Counted from the stretch's first letter, positions 1 to 7,854 are shown. The stretch is 26,628 nucleotides of DNA from Anaerolineales bacterium (GCA_016789165.1 JAEURL010000285.1:1-26628), one strand, 5' to 3'. Translations and numbers: made by a program. Notes: generated by a model not told the origin, from the letters alone.

Positions 1-740
1 CCGGCGCCATCATCGGCGGACGCTGGCACTGGGGGCTGCTGTGGCTGACCCTGGCAATGCTGGGGATGTTTCTGGCCCTGCAGCCGCTGACAATCCTGGT
101 GAAGGTGCGGGCTGGGCGCCGGCCGCCGGAGGAGAGCTGGCCGGCCCAGGTCTGGCTGGGGGTCTACGGCGGCCTGGCCCTGGCTGGCGGGCTGGGGCTG
201 GTTTGGGCCGGCGAAGCCTGGGTGCTGGGGCTGGGGGCTTTGATGATGCCGGTGCTGGCCTGGCAGATGTGGCTGGTGGCCCACCGCGAAGAGCGCGGCC
301 AACTGCTGGTGGAAAGCCTGGGCGCGGCGGCCCTGGCGCTCAGCGCGCCGGCGGCCCAGGCGGTGGGCGCCGGCGCTTTCACGGGGACCAGCCTGATGGT
401 GTGGGTGCTGTGCGCGCTCCAGGCGGTGGGCGCCATCCTCTATGTATACGCTTGCCTGGAATACCGGCGGATGAAGACCGCGCCCCCTTGGGCCGCGCGG
501 TGGCGGATCGCCCGGGCCGGCCTGCTCTGGAACAGTGCCGCGCTGGCCGGCGCCGTGGCCCTGGCGCTGGCCGGCTGGGCGCCGCCCCTGACGCCGCTGG
601 GCTTCGGGCTCATGCTGGCCGAGGTCGGCTACGGCGGGCTTGGGCGGCCTCCGGTCGGCGCCCGGCCAGTGCTGATCGGCGTGCGGCAGATGGTGGTAAC
701 CGCCCTGTTCAGCCTGAGCTTGATCCTGGCCTACCTTTAG
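1..740 (+). CDS. YwiC-like integral membrane protein, 5' end missing
   Basis: The frame is open from the first bases of the window, so the gene starts upstream and only its C-terminal ~245 residues are present. The protein is very hydrophobic, with about six predicted membrane helices. It matches the YwiC-like family as I know it: an early 'PLTILVKVR' segment, a 'LGLGALMMPVLAW' helix, a basic 'HREERGQLLVESLG' loop, the 'YVYACLEYRRMK' segment, and a C-terminal 'GVRQMVVTALFSLSLI'. In Bacillus subtilis ywiC lies in the narK-fnr-nar nitrate respiration region. Here the next gene is a NapC/NirT-type multihaem cytochrome, which fits a respiratory setting. The molecular function of the family is not known. 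Family call from recalled sequence resemblance; moderately sure. Confidence 0.7.
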   Translation, partial: GAIIGGRWHWGLLWLTLAMLGMFLALQPLTILVKVRAGRRPPEESWPAQVWLGVYGGLALAGGLGLVWAGEAWVLGLGALMMPVLAWQMWLVAHREERGQLLVESLGAAALALSAPAAQAVGAGAFTGTSLMVWVLCALQAVGAILYVYACLEYRRMKTAPPWAARWRIARAGLLWNSAALAGAVALALAGWAPPLTPLGFGLMLAEVGYGGLGRPPVGARPVLIGVRQMVVTALFSLSLILAYL

Positions 741-769
741 CCGGGCCGGCCGCGGCTTTAGGGGGTGCC

Positions 770-798
770 ATTCCCCAGGCGCCGGCGCCGGCTATACT
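770..798 (+). promoter_or_regulatory. candidate promoter of the pentahaem cytochrome gene
   Basis: TATACT at 793-798 is a good -10 box. The matching -35 position (770-775, ATTCCC) is poor, with 17 bp between. Transcription would begin near 805 and give a leader of about 40 nt containing the GAGG ribosome-binding site at 834-837. This is the only -10-like match in the 106-bp gap after the YwiC-like gene. Confidence 0.35.
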
Positions 799-846
799 AT
801 GCCTTCTCGCGGTCAAGGTTCCCGCCATTCGCCGAGGTCTTCCCTC

Positions 847-1452
847 ATGCCTTATCGCCGCCGCCCGCGTCCCACGATTGTTCTGCCGCGGTTCGTAAGC
901 CTTCTGTTGGCCGTGGCCGGCCTGGGGTTGGCCGCCGGCGCCAGCGGCCTGTTCGTGGCCGCCCGTCTGGAGGAGCAGGACTCGTTCTGCGCCTCCTGTC
1001 ATTCAGAGCCCGAGGCCACCTTCTTTCAGCGCTCCACGGCGGCCACGGCGGTCGACCTCGCCTCGCAGCACGGCCACACGCTGGAGGCGCGCTGCATCGA
1101 CTGCCATTCCGGCGCCGGCCTCGGCGGGCGGCTGCACGGCTTGCAGATCGGGGTCAGCGACCTGGTCCCGTGGGTGCTCGGCACGGCCCGGCAGCCGGCC
1201 CCTCTCACCAAACCCATCCCGGACGAGAATTGCCTCAAGTGCCACGCGGACGTCCCGCTCACCCAGGCTTTCAACCGGCACTTCCACGCTTTTCTGCCGC
1301 GTTGGCAGGCCCTTGATCGACAGGCGGCGACCTGCGTCGATTGCCACAGCGCTCACACCACTGACGGCCAGGCTGAAATAGAGTATCTGACCGAGCAGCG
1401 CGCCGTGGCTGTGTGCCAGCGCTGCCATACCGCCGCGGGCGAGGGCGGCTGA
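847..1452 (+). CDS. NapC/NirT-type membrane-anchored pentahaem cytochrome c
   Basis: Predicted quinol-oxidising cytochrome passing electrons from the membrane quinone pool to an extracytoplasmic reductase. The 201-residue product has a basic N-terminus, one membrane anchor at about residues 13-38, then five CxxCH haem sites: CASCH (48-52), CIDCH (83-87), CLKCH (129-133), CVDCH (163-167) and CQRCH (190-194). The start at 847 is chosen because GAGG at 834-837 sits 9 nt upstream and the basic stretch then leads straight into the anchor; an in-frame ATG at 799 lies on the -10 box. Classical NapC and NrfH have four haems, so the fifth site is notable. No catalytic partner (NrfA, NapA, NirS) is in view; it may lie upstream. 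The haem count is read directly; the partner and electron acceptor are unknown. Confidence 0.85.
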   Translation: MPYRRRPRPTIVLPRFVSLLLAVAGLGLAAGASGLFVAARLEEQDSFCASCHSEPEATFFQRSTAATAVDLASQHGHTLEARCIDCHSGAGLGGRLHGLQIGVSDLVPWVLGTARQPAPLTKPIPDENCLKCHADVPLTQAFNRHFHAFLPRWQALDRQAATCVDCHSAHTTDGQAEIEYLTEQRAVAVCQRCHTAAGEGG

Positions 1453-1478
1453 CCAGGGCCGGCCGTCCCGCAACAGTT

Positions 1479-1512
1479 AAAAAGCAGGGCCGCCTCCGTA
1501 AGAGGCGGCCCT
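1479..1512 (-). terminator. rho-independent terminator of the chemoreceptor gene, possibly bidirectional
   Basis: A perfect 11-bp stem (1486-1496 with 1502-1512, AGGGCCGCCTC/GAGGCGGCCCT) encloses a 5-nt loop CGTAA. Read on the minus strand, the stem is followed by GC and then TTTTT (1483-1479), the classic intrinsic terminator form, 27 bp past the chemoreceptor stop codon. On the plus strand the same hairpin ends the cytochrome gene, but only a weak T-poor tail follows. Confidence 0.85.
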
Positions 1513-1538
1513 ATTGATTGGGGTTGGGTGAGCGGCGG

Positions 1539-3968
1539 TCATTTCGCCAGCGGCGCCTTGGCCGCGGCGCGGCCGTTGCGGGCCAGCCCGCTGGCCGCGG
1601 GAACTACCACTGGGCGGAGGACCGGCGCCGGCCGGGCGGCCGCCGGGCCGGCGGCCCCGTCGGTCAGCTTGAACTGCTGGACCACCGCCTGCAGTTCAGA
1701 AGCCATCTGGCCCAGCGACTGCGCCGAGGCCGAGACCTCCTCCACCTGGGCGTTCATCTCCTCGGCCGAGGCCGAGACTTCCTCCACCGAGGCGGAATTC
1801 TCTTCCGAGATGCTGGCGATATTCTCGATCGCCTGTGTCACCTCGTGCGAGCCGGCGGCCATCTCTTCCGTGGCGGCCGTGTTTTCCTCCACCACGGCGC
1901 TGACCGTCTCGGTGGCGCCGGAGAGCTCGGCGGCGGCCGTGCTCATCTTTTGCGTTGCCGCCAGCGCGGCCTCGGCCTGGCCGCGCACCGCCTCGGCCGC
2001 GTCCATGATATCGGCCAAGGCCTGGCCCGCCTGATTGGCGCGGGTGACGCCGGCCTCCACCTCGCGCGTGCCATCGTTCATGGCGGTGACGGCGTCGCCA
2101 ACCGTGCGCTGGATGCCCTTGATCAGGCCGCCGATCTCCTTCGTGGCGGCGCTGGCCCGCTCGGCCAGCTTGCGGACCTCGTCGGCCACCACCGCAAAGC
2201 CCTTGCCGTGCTCGCCGGCGCGGGCCGCCTCGATCGCGGCGTTGAGCGCCAGCAGGTTCGTTTGTGAGGCGATATCGTCGATGGTCTCGACGATGGCCCC
2301 GATCTGATCGGAGCGCTGGCCCATATCCCGCACCTTGCCGGCCGAGACATCGACCTTGGACTTGATCATCTGCATGCCGGCGATGGTCTCCTCCACGGTT
2401 TGCACGCCGGCGCGGGCCGCCTCGGCGGCGCGGGCCGAATCAGTGGAAACGGCCTGGGCATTGCCCGCCACCTGCTGGACCGCCGCCACGATCTGGGCGG
2501 TCACCACCGAGGCCTTGTTCACGGCCTGGGCCTGTTCCTGCGCGCCGCGCGCCACGCCATCGATGGCGCGCTTCATCTGCTCCACCGAGGCGGCGGTGTG
2601 CGCCACGCTCTGGGACTGCTGCTGGTTGCCCTGGGCCACCTGTTGGATGGTGACGGCGATCTGGCTCGTCGCCTGGCTGGCCTGGCCGGCGGCGGCGGAG
2701 AGCTGCACGGCGGCGCCGTTCACGTTCTCGGCGTTGTCGGCCACCTGGCGCACCGCGGCCTGCAGGTAGTGCACCATGCTGTCAAACGCGCCGCCCACTT
2801 CCTGCAGGCGGGCCAGGATGGTGTTGAACGTGCCGGCCAGCTGGCCCACCTCGTCCGTGGTGTGGATGTCCACAGGCTCGGCGGTGAGGGCCAGCCGGCG
2901 GGTCAGGTCACCTTGGGCCATCGCCCCCATCTCAGTCGCCAGAGCCTGCAGATCCACCTCGGCCATCTGCCGGCCCAGGCGCATCACCTGCGCCAGCGGC
3001 CGGGTAATGCCGCGGGAGATGACCAGCCCCAGGCCAATGCCCAGCACCGCGGCCACCACCATCACTGTGATCAACACGATCCAGGTCTGGTTGACCAGGT
3101 CGCCGGCCGCAATGGTGCTGGCCTCAAACTCCTGGCCTACGCTGGCGACGATCTCGGAGGCGGCCTGCCGGATGCGCGGCCCCAGCACGTCGAGTTGGTC
3201 GGCCTGCAGCTGCCGCTGGCGGTCATAATCCACCTGCAGGCTGCCAAAAGCGGTGTCGTAGGCGGCCACCGCCGCGGTGGCCTCATCCATCAGGCGCGTC
3301 TCGGCGGCGGTCAGGCCGGCCGCCTTCAGCCGGGCCAGGGCGGCCACCGCCTGCACGTGCCGCTCGTCGAATTTGGCCACCCAGGCCGGATCGCCCTCGG
3401 CCAGGTACTTGAAGGCGTCCAGGCGCATGAGCAGGAACGCCGCCTGCACATCGCCGGCGGCCTGCACCGCCGCCAGGTTGCTGGAGTTGGCGCGCAGCTC
3501 CGCCAGCTTGGCTTCACCCAGCGGCCCCTGCACATCCAGGACGTTAAACTGGATCTGGTCGCGTCCGACGATCACGCTCTCGATCTCGTCGAAGGCGGCC
3601 CCATAGGCCGGCGTATCGGCCGTGATGGTCTTGAGCAGCGCCACCCGCTCCGGCTTTGTGATGTCCGTCTCGGCCTGCTGCAGCAGTTCGGTCAGCCGGC
3701 CATACTCTTCGTTGAAGCGGTCCACATCGGCCGCATCGTGATTGGCGATGTACTTATTCCCGTACAAACGCACCAGCAGGATCTGGGTCACGATGTCGTT
3801 GCCGAGCTGCCGGTCGACGGCCAGGTTGGCCGTCAGATCCTTGATACTGGCATTTAGGCCGTTCAGGCGGATCAACGCCACGCCTCCCACCACGAGCATG
3901 AGCGCCAGCGCGACCACGTAACCGGCGATGATCTTGGTTCCGACTTTCAGGTTGTTGAGTGCTTGCAT
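1539..3968 (-). CDS. methyl-accepting chemotaxis protein with HAMP domain
   Basis: Transmembrane chemoreceptor that senses an extracytoplasmic signal and controls CheA/CheW, or another Che-type pathway such as type IV pili or development. The 809-residue product has TM1 at about 13-33, a helical extracytoplasmic sensor of about 260 residues resembling four-helix-bundle or repeated-helix sensors, TM2 at about 296-318, HAMP at about 319-395 and a long helical signalling domain. The conserved hairpin tip is near 560-610, with 'ASQTNLLALNAAIEAARAGE' and 'GFAVVADEVRKLAERAS'. The first ATG of the open frame is 37 codons upstream; the ATG at 3968 is preferred because it begins 'MQALNNLKVGTKI', the usual short MCP N-terminus. 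The C-terminus is Ala/Pro-rich and ends in PLAK, with no CheR-tethering pentapeptide. No che genes are nearby, so the ligand and pathway are unknown. Confidence 0.9.
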   Translation of the reverse strand: MQALNNLKVGTKIIAGYVVALALMLVVGGVALIRLNGLNASIKDLTANLAVDRQLGNDIVTQILLVRLYGNKYIANHDAADVDRFNEEYGRLTELLQQAETDITKPERVALLKTITADTPAYGAAFDEIESVIVGRDQIQFNVLDVQGPLGEAKLAELRANSSNLAAVQAAGDVQAAFLLMRLDAFKYLAEGDPAWVAKFDERHVQAVAALARLKAAGLTAAETRLMDEATAAVAAYDTAFGSLQVDYDRQRQLQADQLDVLGPRIRQAASEIVASVGQEFEASTIAAGDLVNQTWIVLITVMVVAAVLGIGLGLVISRGITRPLAQVMRLGRQMAEVDLQALATEMGAMAQGDLTRRLALTAEPVDIHTTDEVGQLAGTFNTILARLQEVGGAFDSMVHYLQAAVRQVADNAENVNGAAVQLSAAAGQASQATSQIAVTIQQVAQGNQQQSQSVAHTAASVEQMKRAIDGVARGAQEQAQAVNKASVVTAQIVAAVQQVAGNAQAVSTDSARAAEAARAGVQTVEETIAGMQMIKSKVDVSAGKVRDMGQRSDQIGAIVETIDDIASQTNLLALNAAIEAARAGEHGKGFAVVADEVRKLAERASAATKEIGGLIKGIQRTVGDAVTAMNDGTREVEAGVTRANQAGQALADIMDAAEAVRGQAEAALAATQKMSTAAAELSGATETVSAVVEENTAATEEMAAGSHEVTQAIENIASISEENSASVEEVSASAEEMNAQVEEVSASAQSLGQMASELQAVVQQFKLTDGAAGPAAARPAPVLRPVVVPAASGLARNGRAAAKAPLAK

Positions 3969-4302
3969 ACAAGGACCCTCACTGTGACTGAGTGGGATAA
4001 CGGAATACCCGCCGGCCGGCCGGACCGCTGAAACCGATCCGCCGGGGCGGCCGAGAGCCGCGCGGAGCGCACGGCCCATCGGGCCAGTTGGTAGAAACGG
4101 GAAGGGGGAAGGCCGCCGAGGACCGCGGTTTCACTGCAAGGTTCTCCCAAGCAGCAACTCGAACGCCACCGGGCCTGCGGCTGCGGACATCGTGCTGAGC
4201 GACCGGCCGCCGGAGCGCGCCGGCCTCTCCCTAGGACCCGGCGCCCGGCTGGCGGCCGGGAAAGCGATGCCAGAGTCATAACCCAGGCCGGGAGCGCCGT
4301 CC

Positions 4303-4340
4303 ATAAAACCCCTGGTAAAAGTGGGTAAGGGCGGGATAAA
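4303..4340. repeat. 10-bp phased A-rich direct repeats upstream of coaE
   Basis: Three units start exactly 10 bp apart: GGTAAAAGTG (4314-4323), GGTAAGGGCG (4324-4333) and GGATAAAGCC (4334-4343). An ATAAAA precedes them at 4303-4308. Phasing near one helical turn puts the A-rich faces on the same side of the DNA, as in a bent segment or a stack of activator sites, about 30 bp upstream of the coaE -35 box. Function is inferred. Confidence 0.35.
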
Positions 4341-4369
4341 GCCCTCCCTCCGAGAAGTCGCGCCGCCAC

Positions 4370-4398
4370 TTGTCACAACCTTGCCGGCCGACTAGAAT
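4370..4398 (+). promoter_or_regulatory. sigma-70-type promoter of coaE
   Basis: TTGTCA at 4370-4375 and TAGAAT at 4393-4398 are separated by 17 bp, the best -35/-10 pair in the window. Transcription would start near 4405, giving a leader of about 60 nt before the ATG at 4466. The -35 box overlaps the start of the upstream open frame, which supports the downstream start codon for coaE. Confidence 0.6.
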
Positions 4399-4465
4399 GC
4401 CCTGCACACCCGCCTCCGCCCCGCCCGGCCTCTGCCGCCAGGGGCACCTGAAAAGCAGCCCTCTC

Positions 4466-5620
4466 ATGAGCAAACGCTGGCCCGGAAAATACGTCATCGG
4501 CCTGACCGGCAACATCGCCACCGGCAAGAGCGTGGTGCGCAAGATGCTCGAGCACCTGGGCGCTTTCAGCATCGACGCTGATGCCCTGGCACACCAGACG
4601 ATCGCCAAGGGCGGGCCGGCCTACGCCGCCGTGGTCAAGCTGTTCGGCGAGTGGATCCTGACCCCGGAGGGGGAGGTCAACCGGGCCCGGCTGGGCCGGA
4701 TTGTCTTCTCCGACCCGGAGGCGCTGGCCCGGCTGGAGGCCGCCATCCACCCGTTTGTGAAGCAGGCCACCGACCTGCTGATCAAGCGCGCTAAAGCGCC
4801 GGTGGCCGTCATCGAGGCCATCAAGTTAATGGAGAGCGGCACCGCCCAGGACTGCGATGCGCTGTGGGTGGTGCACGTGCCGGAGGCCGTTCAGGAAGGC
4901 CGGCTGGTGGAGAAGCGAAAGATGAGCGCGGCCGAGGCGCGCCAGCGCATGGCCGCCCAGCCGCCGCAGGCCGAGAAGGTCAAGGCGGCCGCCTTCATCA
5001 TCGACAACAGCGGCTCATTTGAAGACACCTGGGACCAGGTGCAGGCCGGCTTCAACAAGATCACGGCCGCCCAGGCGCCGGCGCCCGAGCCCGTCCAGCC
5101 GGCCGCGCCGGCCCCCTCCGGCGCCAAGACCGTGAAGGTGCGGCGCGGCAAGCCCAGCGACGCCGCCGCGATCGCCGACTTCATTAAACTGGCCACCGCC
5201 GGCCAGCGCGCGCTGAGCCGCGGCGACGTGATCGCGGCCTTCGGCGACAAGGCCTACATGGTGGCCGATTACGGCGGCCAGCTGGGGGCCCTGGCCGGCT
5301 TCAAGGTGGAGAACCTGGTGGCGCGCGTGGACGAGATCTACCTGCTGGGCAGCGTCCCGCTGGAGGCCGTGGCCGCGCCGCTCTTTGAGGCGGTGGAGGA
5401 GGCCTCCCGCCAGCTGCAGTGCGAGGCGGCGCTGGTGTTCTTCCCGCTCAGCACCGCCCAGGCCGCCGCCGCGGCCCTGGCCGGCAGCGGCTACGCGCCC
5501 ATCGCCCCGGAAAAGCTGGGCGTGGACGCCTGGCGCGAGGCGGCCAAAGAGTCCATGCCGGCCGGCACCGGCCTGTTGTGGAAGAAACTCCGCGAGGACC
5601 GGGTGCTCCGGCCCGTCTGA
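4466..5620 (+). CDS. coaE: dephospho-CoA kinase fused to a C-terminal GNAT-like domain
   Basis: The last step of coenzyme A synthesis: phosphorylation of dephospho-CoA by ATP. Residues 1-200 form the CoaE kinase: 'YVIGLTGNIATGKS' with the P-loop at 15-22, the 'SIDADALAHQ' substrate-lid motif, 'EVNRARLGRIVFSDPEAL', 'IHPFV', 'RMAAQ' and a C-terminal 'IIDNSGS'. After an Ala/Pro linker (about 200-220), residues 220-375 resemble a GNAT acetyltransferase: 'VRRGKPSDAAAIADFI' at the start, then strands such as 'AYMVADYGGQLGALAGFKV'. Typical CoaE is about 200 residues, so this 384-residue protein is nearly twice normal. The usual 'PLLFE' segment reads 'AIKLMESG', a divergence near the active site. The ATG at 4466 is chosen because the kinase fold begins at once. 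The GNAT acetyl-CoA loop is not obvious, so this domain may be regulatory or catalytically degenerate. Confidence 0.85.
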   Translation: MSKRWPGKYVIGLTGNIATGKSVVRKMLEHLGAFSIDADALAHQTIAKGGPAYAAVVKLFGEWILTPEGEVNRARLGRIVFSDPEALARLEAAIHPFVKQATDLLIKRAKAPVAVIEAIKLMESGTAQDCDALWVVHVPEAVQEGRLVEKRKMSAAEARQRMAAQPPQAEKVKAAAFIIDNSGSFEDTWDQVQAGFNKITAAQAPAPEPVQPAAPAPSGAKTVKVRRGKPSDAAAIADFIKLATAGQRALSRGDVIAAFGDKAYMVADYGGQLGALAGFKVENLVARVDEIYLLGSVPLEAVAAPLFEAVEEASRQLQCEAALVFFPLSTAQAAAAALAGSGYAPIAPEKLGVDAWREAAKESMPAGTGLLWKKLREDRVLRPV

Positions 5621-5629
5621 GGCACGCCC

Positions 5630-5875
5630 ATGAGCAAGCTGATCGAGTGGGCCAAAACCCATCCGCGCCTGGCCGCCTGGATCGTCCTGGGGCTGGGCAT
5701 GAACGCCATCGTGGTCTACGAGGCGCGCGACGTCGGCCTGCTGGCCGGCCAGTGGGCGGCCCTGGTGATCGCCACCACCCTGGTGGCCGGCCTATGCGTG
5801 TGGATCATCGGCTGGGAGGACGACGACGAGGACGCCCAGCCGCCCCTCCCCGGCGCTGGCGCCAGCAAGCAATAG
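5630..5875 (+). CDS. small two-helix membrane protein of unknown function
   Basis: An 81-residue protein starting 9 bp after the coaE stop, so probably cotranscribed with it. It has two predicted membrane helices (about residues 14-30 and 40-62), a positively charged N-terminal stretch and a strongly acidic cytoplasmic-type tail 'GWEDDDEDAQPP'. I recognise no family. The close coupling to coaE may be only operon convenience. The reading frame is supported by the hydrophobic pattern and the tight spacing; the ribosome-binding site is weak. Confidence 0.65.
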   Translation: MSKLIEWAKTHPRLAAWIVLGLGMNAIVVYEARDVGLLAGQWAALVIATTLVAGLCVWIIGWEDDDEDAQPPLPGAGASKQ

Positions 5876-5884
5876 CGCCGGCCC

Positions 5885-6385
5885 TCAGCCGCGCCGGGTC
5901 CGCGCGATCTCCGGGTCCGCCACCAGATCCCCGCCGCGCACGGTAGCCCCCAGCACCAGCGCCGCCGACACCAGCACGACGTTCTTAATAATGTACTGGC
6001 CCTCCAGCGTGGGGGCGATGGGGAAGACCGTAAACGTCTCCGCCGGGAAGAAGAACAGCGGCGTGACCGTGCCGGCCATCTGCGCCACCAGCAAGAGCAG
6101 GGTAGCGCGCATGAAACGGCCCGTGATCAGGCCCAGGCCGATCAGGCATTCCCAGGCGGCCAGGATCGGCACGCTGACGGCCGGCGGCAGCAGCCCGAAA
6201 GTCAGCGCCGAAATCGTGCGGGCCGCCAGGTCCTGCGCCGGGCTGAGGCCGGGGAAGAACTTCAACACCCCGAACCAGAAAAACACGATCCCCAGGCTGA
6301 TGCGCAGCGCCAGCACGCCGTAACGCGCCATCCAGCGCGTGGCCGCCACGTCGATCCGCCCGATCCAGTTCGTCACAGTGGTCAT
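5885..6385 (-). CDS. DoxX-like integral membrane protein
   Basis: A 166-residue membrane protein with four predicted helices. The pattern 'LRISLGIVFFWFGVLKFFPG', a middle 'ECLIGLGLITGRFMRATLLLL' helix pair and the last 'NVVLVSAALVLGA' helix are typical of the DoxX / DoxX-like family, whose members are linked to quinone or thiosulfate redox chemistry or to redox stress but are mostly uncharacterised. An upstream start at 6463 is possible, but the ATG at 6385 has a strong ribosome-binding site (AAAGGAGC on the minus strand, 6391-6398) and places the first helix normally. The gene converges on the small membrane protein gene with 9 bp between stops, and diverges from the PLP-enzyme gene across a 104-bp gap. 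Confidence 0.75.
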   Translation of the reverse strand: MTTVTNWIGRIDVAATRWMARYGVLALRISLGIVFFWFGVLKFFPGLSPAQDLAARTISALTFGLLPPAVSVPILAAWECLIGLGLITGRFMRATLLLLVAQMAGTVTPLFFFPAETFTVFPIAPTLEGQYIIKNVVLVSAALVLGATVRGGDLVADPEIARTRRG

Positions 6386-6451
6386 CGGCCGCTCCTTTCC
6401 GAATGCTATAACTGTACCGCGTCGGCCGGCCGGCCCGCCATTATTTCCGGC

Positions 6452-6457
6452 TATCAT
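6452..6457 (+). promoter_or_regulatory. candidate -10 box of the SHMT-like gene
   Basis: TATCAT lies 33 bp before the start codon within the divergent gap. No -35 match is present at the expected spacing (6429-6434 is GCCGGC). GGGA at 6480-6483 provides a ribosome-binding site for the ATG at 6490. Confidence 0.3.
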
Positions 6458-6489
6458 ATCCACACCCGCCGCTTATTCAGGGAGCCCTC

Positions 6490-7821
6490 ATGCCCACGCC
6501 TCCCGCGCCCCGGCCCTGGGTGCCGGCCCCGCTCGCCGCCGCCCTCCAGGCGCGCGCCGAACACTATCAGGCCCTGTCCCCGGACGAGCTGGAAGCCGCG
6601 CTGGCGGCCGCGCTTAGCGCGCACGAACGTTTCATGGACCGCGAGTGCCTGAGCCTGTACGCGGGCACCAACATCATGAACCCGCGCGCCGCCCGCTGGC
6701 TGGCCTCCACGGTCGGCAGCCGGCCCAGCCTGGGCTACCCCGGCGACAAGTACGAGACCGGCCTGGCGCACGCCGAGCAGCTGGAGATCATGGCCGTGGA
6801 GCTGATCCGGGAGCTCTTCCACTGCCGATATGTGGAATTCCGGGTCGGCAGCGGCTCGCTGGCCAATCTGTACGCCTTCATGGCCACGACCCGGCCCGGC
6901 GACCGGATCCTGGCTTTCCCGGCCGCGGCCGCCGGCCACGTCACCCATCACCGCGAGGGCGCGGCCGGCCTGTACGGGCTGGAGGTCCATCCGGTGCCCT
7001 TTGACGCCGCGCGCCTGGCGGTCGATCTGTCCGCGCTGCGCGAACAGGCCTGGGCGCTCAAGCCGCGCCTGATCGTGGTGGCCGGCAGCCTGTGCCTGTT
7101 CCCGTACGACGTGGGCGCCGTGCGCGCCATCGCGGATGAGGTGGGCGCCTACGTGCTTTACGACGCCGCGCACATGTCCGGCCTGATCGCGGGCGGCCGC
7201 TTCCAGCAGCCGCTGGCCGAGGGCGCGCACCTGATGACGACCTCCACCTACAAGTCCTTCGGCGGGCCGCCGGCCGGCCTGGTGCTCACCGACGACCCCG
7301 GCCTGGCCCAGCGCCTGGACCTGATCGCGTATCCGGGGCTGACCGCCAATTTCGACCTCGGCAAGACGGCGGCCCTGATCGTCGCCGCGCTCGACCTAAA
7401 AGAGTACGGGCCGGCCTACGCCGCGGCCTGCATCGCCAACGCCCAGGCGCTGGCCGAGGCGCTGGCGGCGCGCGGCGTGCCCGTGCACGGCGCGGCCGGG
7501 CGCGGCTTCACGGCCTCCCACCACGTGGCCCTGCCCGCCTACCGCTGGGGCGGCGGCACGCGGGCCTCCCGGCAGCTGGAGCCGGCCAACCTCCTGGCCA
7601 GCGGCATCGGCCTGCCGCTGCCCGAGATCGCCAGGGATTTCAACGCCGTGCGGCTGGGCACTCAGGAGATCACGCGCTGGGGCCTGACGCCGGCCGAGAT
7701 GCCGGCGGTGGCGGAGCTGATGGCGCGGGTGCTGGTGCGCGGGGAGGCGCCGAAACAGGTGCGGCCGGACGTGGTTGCCCTGCGCCGCGGTTTCCAGACC
7801 CTGCACTACGTCCGCGCCTGA
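6490..7821 (+). CDS. divergent serine hydroxymethyltransferase-like PLP enzyme
   Basis: A 443-residue fold-type I PLP enzyme of the SHMT branch. Seen directly: 'YPGDKYETGLAHAEQLEIMA' as in SHMT's 'YPG.RYYGG' region, 'VGSGSLANLYAFMA', the PLP-contacting 'LYDAAHMSGLIAGG' with D225 and H228, the Schiff-base lysine K255 in 'TTSTYKSFGGPPAGL', and 'VRLGTQEITRWG' near the C-terminus, matching SHMT's GT..iT.RG motif. Unlike true GlyA, the residue before the lysine is Tyr rather than His, the loop after it lacks 'LRGPR', and the N-terminal 'SEN' segment is replaced by 'LYAGTNIMNP'. It may therefore act on another substrate, for example as an aldolase, a transaldolase or an alpha-methylserine-type enzyme, with or without folate. 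No neighbouring glycine or one-carbon gene helps. Confidence 0.75.
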   Translation: MPTPPAPRPWVPAPLAAALQARAEHYQALSPDELEAALAAALSAHERFMDRECLSLYAGTNIMNPRAARWLASTVGSRPSLGYPGDKYETGLAHAEQLEIMAVELIRELFHCRYVEFRVGSGSLANLYAFMATTRPGDRILAFPAAAAGHVTHHREGAAGLYGLEVHPVPFDAARLAVDLSALREQAWALKPRLIVVAGSLCLFPYDVGAVRAIADEVGAYVLYDAAHMSGLIAGGRFQQPLAEGAHLMTTSTYKSFGGPPAGLVLTDDPGLAQRLDLIAYPGLTANFDLGKTAALIVAALDLKEYGPAYAAACIANAQALAEALAARGVPVHGAAGRGFTASHHVALPAYRWGGGTRASRQLEPANLLASGIGLPLPEIARDFNAVRLGTQEITRWGLTPAEMPAVAELMARVLVRGEAPKQVRPDVVALRRGFQTLHYVRA

Positions 7822-7854
7822 ACGGGCGGCCGGCGGGCTGAAGACGCCCGGTGC

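Larger units (their letters stand above)
3969..4465. other. 497-bp divergent intergenic region
   Basis: The region separates the minus-strand chemoreceptor from plus-strand coaE. It holds the coaE promoter (4370-4398), a less GC-rich patch with 10-bp phased repeats (4303-4340), and the leaders of both genes. Short open frames here show no recognisable protein, no good ribosome-binding site and low-complexity Arg/Pro/Ala composition. I looked for known riboswitch cores on both strands (cobalamin, c-di-GMP, TPP, SAM) and did not recognise one. No clear -10/-35 pair for the chemoreceptor was found. Confidence 0.6.

Noticed and set aside
2400..3857. Long plus-strand open frame opposite the chemoreceptor
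   Set aside because: His/Leu/Gly-rich low-complexity product that mirrors the chemoreceptor codons; typical antisense shadow in GC-rich DNA.
3969..4465. Riboswitch in the long divergent gap
   Set aside because: No known aptamer core recognised on either strand; GC-rich hairpins alone are not enough.
7823..7850. Inverted repeat CGGGCG/CGCCCG after the SHMT-like gene as a terminator
   Set aside because: Only 6 bp with a 16-nt loop and no T-tract; such matches are common by chance at this GC content.
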